A stretch of DNA of 7,730 nt from Candidatus Woesearchaeota archaeon (GTDB lineage Archaea > Nanobdellota > Nanobdellia > Woesearchaeales > UBA11576), in contig JALWQS010000141.1 of the NCBI GenBank assembly GCA_027083015.1, positions 30,322 through 38,051 of the forward strand, read 5' to 3'. Every line of letters begins with the position of its first letter. Positions within the stretch are counted from its first letter, which is position 1. Both the position numbers and the translations under genes were made by a program. The notes beneath the pieces were generated by a model, which was not told where the DNA came from, made no database searches, and saw only the letters and a list, made by a program, of their open reading frames with translations. Positions 4,667 through 7,730 of this stretch are shown here, in pieces.

Positions 4667-6676
4667 ATGAAAAAAGAAGGATCTTATCAGGATAAAAGTT
4701 ACAGGATCGGCATTATAGGCCTGGGAAACGAATCGTCTTTTGGTTTTCAGCTAGCAAGAAGTATCTGGGATTACATAGCTGTGGATCGGCTTCTCATAAA
4801 TTCCAGAAGGATGGATAAGGTGGTTGCTTTTTGTGATAACCAACTTGATGGCAGGCCTGCAAATTATGCTCCTGTCGAGAGACTGGCCGACGAGACTGAC
4901 CTGACAATCATTTGTCTGGAGAATTCTCATGGTGCTTCTAAACAGAACCTTGATAATAAGGTTTCTCGTCGTAACCTCTACGAAGGCAATGTTGATCCTG
5001 TCAGAGAGATAGCGCAGACTTATTCACGTGTTGGTTATGATGGTCGTGTCATCATCGTCAGTAACCCCACTGATATGCTGACCAAAACTTTCTTGGAGGA
5101 GTTTAAAGGTGATGAGTGTCAGGTCATGGGCTTCAACCATGCTGATACTTCTCGTTTGGAGCGGATTCTCAGGAAGCGTCTGCAAAGATATGAGGAAAAG
5201 CCTATTGATAGGGTCTTTGCTGAGGTATGGGGGGAGCATGGTCCTAACTCCATGGCAATCCCTTCTAAGATAAGGATCTACGTTGATGGTGTTGAGAAGA
5301 GGATCATAGAGTATGAGCATGAGACTGAAAAGATGCGGGGCATCAAACAGGAGGTTGATCTGTTGCCTTTTCATCTTATAAGGTTTTTTCGCAGTTCTAA
5401 TTCTGATGCAGTGCCTGCTCTCGGAGAGGTCTTAAGAGGTATTGATCAGGGTTCTGGCAGGTTTGTCATGTCTGTCCCTTATGAGGATGTCTGTCTTGGC
5501 CAGCCCATAAAGATTGATGGTGAAGAGATCAGGGTCTTACACGAAGAGGTTAAGAGGTTGCCGAGAAAAAGGTTGATCTACGATGGTAGTGACCTGTCTG
5601 AGCATGAACGGTGGGAACGTATTGTTACTAAAGCCAGAGAGAATTATGTTACTGATATCTCCATCCCAAATGATCCTTATAACACAGAAAGTGTGGAAAG
5701 TGATCCTGTCCCTTTTTTAACTCTAGTCGGAAAGGATTACGAAAACAGACAGGGTTATAGTTTTGATATGTCTGATGATGAGGGTGGTTCTGATCTGGAA
5801 GCTGTTGGAGGAACTGCTGACAGTGCTTTTTCAGTCCATGCTAGAAAGAGCGCAGGTTGGTTTAAGCGTCATATAGTTTTCAGCATTGCTGCTTTGGGTA
5901 TTTCTCTGTTCAGTGCAGGTTTTGCTGTAGGAAGAAAGGGTCTTGCTGAAAGGACCGGCTACCGAGAGATCGGCTACAGTAACTTTGAAAGGCATGAGCT
6001 TCTGAGTGAGAAATTTTCTCGTCCTATGAAGACCTTTCTGGCTAAGAGCGATTCTCACGGATCTTATGGGCCTGAAGGTGTAGATATTTTTGAACCTTTT
6101 GAATATCTTAATAGCGCTCTGTCGTTTCTCGATAAGGAAGCCAGACGACTTGAAGATCTGTATAATAGGTCGCGTATTAGTGCGAGAAGGAAAAGAAAAG
6201 CAGGGGATAGGAGAATTTCTGTTCATAGAAGAAGATTAGCCAGAAGATCCTTACGCAGATATAGACCTCACCGACGACATGCAAGTTCCGGAAGGCATAG
6301 GACTAACGCGGTCCATAGTGTTTCTTTGATCCCTGAAGAAGCTTATGCTGGGATAAGACCTCAGCAGCCTTCTCAACCCACAATAGTATCTTTGATACCT
6401 GAAGAAGCATATAGGGCAGCAACAGGAAAATCTGACCAATATCCACAGATGACAGATTCTTTAGAATATAGAACGGGTGCTGGTGAAACGGCAGAAAAAG
6501 ATGGTGGCTACACAGATGGTGGTTGTACGCGTGAGTTGGATCGAAGAGTCTTGACCGGATCCAGGGTTAGAGTAAAAACGAGAACTGTCGTTATCAGTTT
6601 GAATTCACGACGAAAATCAGTCAGTAGAAAAAATCGCAGATCAGGAAAAATAAGACATAAGACAGGTTTTTATTGA
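4667..6676 (+). CDS. Membrane-anchored lactate/malate dehydrogenase-like fusion protein
   Basis: A 669-residue protein in three parts. Residues 12-330 match the lactate/malate dehydrogenase family: a glycine-rich dinucleotide loop (G18-L-G20, then G26), NPTD at 133-136, the Asp160/Arg163 pair (ADTSR), catalytic-type His191 (GEHG), and a complete C-terminal fold. LINSRR after the second strand (43-48) lacks the acidic residue typical of NAD users, so NADP preference is inferred. The usual substrate-specificity Gln or Arg near residue 95 is not evident, so the substrate is unknown. An acidic linker (341-380) leads to one transmembrane helix (403-421). The remaining 248 residues include a stretch (502-545) with 18 Arg and 2 Lys, two copies of VSLIPEEAY (552-560, 574-582) and a basic end. 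With the enzyme domain in the cytoplasm, the tail would be outside. ATG 4667 has GGTG (4658-4661) upstream. Family members are normally about 310 residues and soluble. Confidence 0.9.
   Translation: MKKEGSYQDKSYRIGIIGLGNESSFGFQLARSIWDYIAVDRLLINSRRMDKVVAFCDNQLDGRPANYAPVERLADETDLTIICLENSHGASKQNLDNKVSRRNLYEGNVDPVREIAQTYSRVGYDGRVIIVSNPTDMLTKTFLEEFKGDECQVMGFNHADTSRLERILRKRLQRYEEKPIDRVFAEVWGEHGPNSMAIPSKIRIYVDGVEKRIIEYEHETEKMRGIKQEVDLLPFHLIRFFRSSNSDAVPALGEVLRGIDQGSGRFVMSVPYEDVCLGQPIKIDGEEIRVLHEEVKRLPRKRLIYDGSDLSEHERWERIVTKARENYVTDISIPNDPYNTESVESDPVPFLTLVGKDYENRQGYSFDMSDDEGGSDLEAVGGTADSAFSVHARKSAGWFKRHIVFSIAALGISLFSAGFAVGRKGLAERTGYREIGYSNFERHELLSEKFSRPMKTFLAKSDSHGSYGPEGVDIFEPFEYLNSALSFLDKEARRLEDLYNRSRISARRKRKAGDRRISVHRRRLARRSLRRYRPHRRHASSGRHRTNAVHSVSLIPEEAYAGIRPQQPSQPTIVSLIPEEAYRAATGKSDQYPQMTDSLEYRTGAGETAEKDGGYTDGGCTRELDRRVLTGSRVRVKTRTVVISLNSRRKSVSRKNRRSGKIRHKTGFY
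6320..6412 (+). repeat. Two copies of a nine-residue coding repeat (VSLIPEEAY)
   Basis: The copies lie at 6320-6346 and 6386-6412, 66 bp (22 codons) apart, inside the tail of the dehydrogenase fusion. The residues are identical but three codons differ synonymously (GTT/GTA, ATC/ATA, GCT/GCA). This indicates selection on the peptide rather than a recent DNA duplication, and confirms that the tail's frame is really translated. Confidence 0.8.
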
Positions 6677-6775
6677 GTTTTTAGTTAACCTGAATTTTAC
6701 GTGACCAGTATTTGTTTATAGGGTGTTAAGAGCTTATTGAAGATTAAGAATTGATTGTATATAATTGTATATGAT

Positions 6776-6922
6776 TCAAAGTTTGATCTTTTGAGAACAG
6801 TCTTTTTTGTCTTTCCAGTAATACCAGCACTTCTCTCCAAAATCCTTAAAATTCATGCAGTCTTTACAGACTTCTTCTTTAGGTTCTAGCTTGTGCAGGT
6901 CCAGATCTTGAAGTCGTATCAT
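6776..6922 (-). CDS. Small four-cysteine protein of unknown function
   Basis: A 48-residue protein: an N-terminal helix (MIRLQDLDLHKLEPKEE), then C19-x2-C22 in CKDCMNF, C32 in EKCWYYW, and C42 in KDCSQK. The four cysteines are spaced 2, 9 and 9 residues apart, which would suit one zinc ion or a small redox site; this is inference from spacing. Aromatic and lysine residues fill the core. The minus-strand TATA element at 6944-6953 has its centre about 26 nt before ATG 6922, so the mRNA is probably leaderless, and this fixes the start. There is no signal peptide, so it is likely cytoplasmic. It converges on the dehydrogenase fusion with a gap of about 100 nt. The gene is short and easily missed, but promoter, start and ordered cysteines agree. 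Confidence 0.7.
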   Translation of the reverse strand: MIRLQDLDLHKLEPKEEVCKDCMNFKDFGEKCWYYWKDKKDCSQKIKL

Positions 6923-6943
6923 GATACTTGTTGTATTGTGGGT

Positions 6944-6953
6944 AATATTTAAA
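6944..6953 (-). promoter_or_regulatory. TATA box for the four-cysteine protein (leaderless)
   Basis: TTTAAATATT on the minus strand is centred about 26 nt ahead of ATG 6922. Transcription should begin at the start codon, as with the gene at 3411. Confidence 0.5.
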
Positions 6954-6994
6954 GTTATTGCTGACTGTTTAAGAGCAGGTCATGATAACAAAAA

Positions 6995-7020
6995 CCGCCC
7001 TAAAGGACGGAGTATTAAAC
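6995..7020 (+). mobile_element. IS200/IS605-end-like hairpin, possible element remnant
   Basis: CCGCCC, TAAA, GGACGG forms a 6-bp stem with one C-A mismatch and a 4-nt loop, followed by AGTATTAAAC. Right ends of IS200/IS605 elements, which also form the 3' part of TnpB-associated RNA, often show a GC-rich hairpin with a TAAA-like loop and then a tail close to GGCTTCAAC. The match is by pattern only. No tnpA or tnpB gene, and no recognisable piece of one, lies nearby. Confidence 0.25.
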
Positions 7021-7174
7021 TCTTTGCAAATCTCTAACGAGATTTTCAATAAGATTGATGAAGAAAATCCATGATTTTAGTCGCGAGCACATATCAAGAA
7101 TTCTTAACTTTCACAGCTTCTAGTAGCAAAAAACAAGTAAAGGAAATTAAGGAAAGCAGGGAAAAATCGGAACA

Positions 7175-7182
7175 TTTATATA
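7175..7182 (+). promoter_or_regulatory. Isolated archaeal promoter
   Basis: TTTATATA, with GGAACA upstream as a possible BRE, is one of the clearest TATA boxes in the window. It predicts initiation near 7204. No convincing start codon follows at leaderless distance, so the transcript is either non-coding or carries a long leader of about 190 nt for the gene at 7398. Confidence 0.45.
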
Positions 7183-7298
7183 CAAGTTATACCTACCATT
7201 ATATCAGGTCAAATGAGAAGCCTGAAAAGGTGAAGACAAGTTGTGCGTTGGTTTCTTTTGAAATCAACATCATAATCTCTTTGGGGGGTGGTTTGGAC

Positions 7299-7325
7299 CT
7301 GCTTCCGCACGCCTCGCGGAAGCAG
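7299..7325 (+). terminator. Perfect 10-bp hairpin followed by a T-rich run
   Basis: CTGCTTCCGC (7299-7308) pairs exactly with GCGGAAGCAG (7316-7325) around a 7-nt loop. GGA (7295-7297) can also pair with TCC (7328-7330) across a small internal loop. TTTTCTTTT follows at 7332-7340. This could end a short RNA started near 7204, or act as a structured leader upstream of the membrane protein. It is much more GC-rich than its surroundings. Stem-loops are not required for archaeal termination, so the role is open. Confidence 0.5.
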
Positions 7326-7397
7326 AATCCTTTTCTTTTCATATTAAGAAGAATAGAGAGTATTCCATCAGAGGCAATACTGAAAATCTACAGCTAA

Positions 7398-7646
7398 GTG
7401 ATCATTTTGGGGGGACTTAACAAGAAGAGCCATCTGGCTCTACAAAGTACGTATTGGCATCCCGGCCTTAAGCATACCGGCAGGGTGCTGTTTCTTGGAT
7501 CAATTATAGTCTTATACTGGTATTTGTTCATGATTTTTCTTATGCATTGGTACCAACCAGAGTTTCACCTTTTGGCCAGCATAGGCAGCATACTCACAAT
7601 AACCTTTGGTAAGAGCTGGGGCTTGGTCAATAGGATAATAAGTTAG
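7398..7646 (+). CDS. Small two-helix membrane protein of unknown function
   Basis: Up to 82 residues from GTG 7398. Residues 30-51 (VLFLGSIIVLYWYLFMIFLM and on) and about 57-75 (HLLASIGSILTITFGKSWG) are hydrophobic enough to be two transmembrane helices. The N-terminal 29 residues are polar and basic. No family is recognised. The start is uncertain: GTG 7398 directly follows an in-frame TAA (TAAGTG) with no ribosome site, and TTG 7407 and GTG 7485 are alternatives. The frame upstream of the stop is open for 108 further codons, so this could be the 3' part of a stop-interrupted gene. If expressed, its transcript may begin near 7204 and carry the hairpin at 7299-7325. The stop codon falls at the junction of a 13-bp tandem duplication. 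Confidence 0.45.
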   Translation: MIILGGLNKKSHLALQSTYWHPGLKHTGRVLFLGSIIVLYWYLFMIFLMHWYQPEFHLLASIGSILTITFGKSWGLVNRIIS

Positions 7647-7656
7647 GATAATAAGT
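7631..7656 (+). repeat. Exact 13-bp tandem duplication at a stop codon
   Basis: TAGGATAATAAGT occurs at 7631-7643 and again immediately at 7644-7656. The second copy starts with the TAG stop of the membrane protein. It looks like a recent slippage duplication and may have changed the C-terminus. Confidence 0.75.
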
Positions 7657-7688
7657 TGATATCATAACCCACTTCAAAGTCTTAACAA

Positions 7689-7721
7689 GATTGTACCATA
7701 CTTATACATGATTGCACCATA
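7689..7721 (+). promoter_or_regulatory. Direct repeats flanking a TATA-like element
   Basis: GATTGTACCATA (7689-7700) and GATTGCACCATA (7710-7721) match at 11 of 12 positions and start 21 bp apart, two helical turns. Between them lies CTTATACAT, a possible TATA box reading rightward out of the window. Repeats on both sides of a TATA box are a common layout for archaeal repressor sites. Confidence 0.35.
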
Positions 7722-7730
7722 ATTCAGACC

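Larger units (their letters stand above)
7021..7397. other. Gene-poor stretch with an open but doubtful reading frame
   Basis: A plus-strand frame is open from ATG 7071 to TAA 7395-7397 (108 codons). Its translation shows no known domain, it has no ribosome site, and a strong TATA box and a perfect hairpin lie inside it, so I do not call it a gene. It shares its frame with the membrane protein that begins at 7398, separated by that single stop. A short ATG frame (7213-7233, MRSLKR) begins just after the predicted transcription start, and its stop overlaps a GTG at 7230. A G-rich run (7281-7296) precedes the hairpin. Confidence 0.4.

Noticed and set aside
5831..6226. 131-codon minus-strand frame inside the dehydrogenase fusion.
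   Set aside because: Antisense shadow. The plus-strand frame is supported by the continuous fold, the membrane helix and the synonymous peptide repeat.
6180..6300. Arginine-rich tail as a frameshift artefact.
   Set aside because: The same frame continues into VSLIPEEAY repeats that differ only at synonymous positions, so the frame is genuinely translated.
7071..7397. 108-codon open frame read as a gene.
   Set aside because: It has no ribosome site and no recognisable domain, and contains a TATA box and a perfect hairpin. Described instead as a gene-poor stretch.

Overview
The window looks like a piece of a DPANN-type archaeal genome; a Woesearchaeota- or Pacearchaeota-like lineage is my best guess. 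The supporting evidence is a transcription factor B (TFIIB) homologue, a TrmB-family regulator, a short archaeal-type Trm112 protein, TATA-like boxes placed about 26 nt ahead of likely leaderless starts, and GGTG-type ribosome binding sites. Several small proteins have no recognisable function. The lineage is inferred from gene style; no rRNA or marker set is present to confirm it.

Layout: (1) 1-600 holds a possible C/D-box-like RNA motif and a small secreted or lipid-anchored cysteine-rich protein. (2) 604-1940 holds two divergent information-processing genes: a 56-residue Trm112-like zinc protein on the minus strand and TFB on the plus strand, with about 230 bp of AT-rich promoter DNA between them. 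(3) 2010-3809 holds three plus-strand genes of unknown function. The first has no convincing start codon in its frame, the second carries TPR-like helical repeats, and the third appears leaderless. (4) 3802-4530 is a minus-strand TrmB-type regulator that overlaps the preceding gene by 8 bp, tail to tail. It shares a 136-bp promoter region with (5) 4667-6676, a 669-residue fusion of a lactate/malate dehydrogenase-like domain, a transmembrane helix and a very arginine-rich tail. (6) 6677-7730 is gene-poor. It holds a 48-residue cysteine protein on the minus strand, an IS200/IS605-end-like hairpin, an isolated promoter followed by a strong hairpin (possible non-coding RNA or structured leader), a small two-helix membrane protein, and short direct repeats near the right edge.

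The most unusual item is the membrane-anchored dehydrogenase fusion next to a divergent TrmB-family regulator. An operator-like inverted repeat between them suggests that the regulator controls itself and possibly the fusion. The other genes form no pathway that can be recognised from sequence alone. Trm112 and TFB are housekeeping functions, and nothing here shows a defence system, CRISPR array or complete mobile element.
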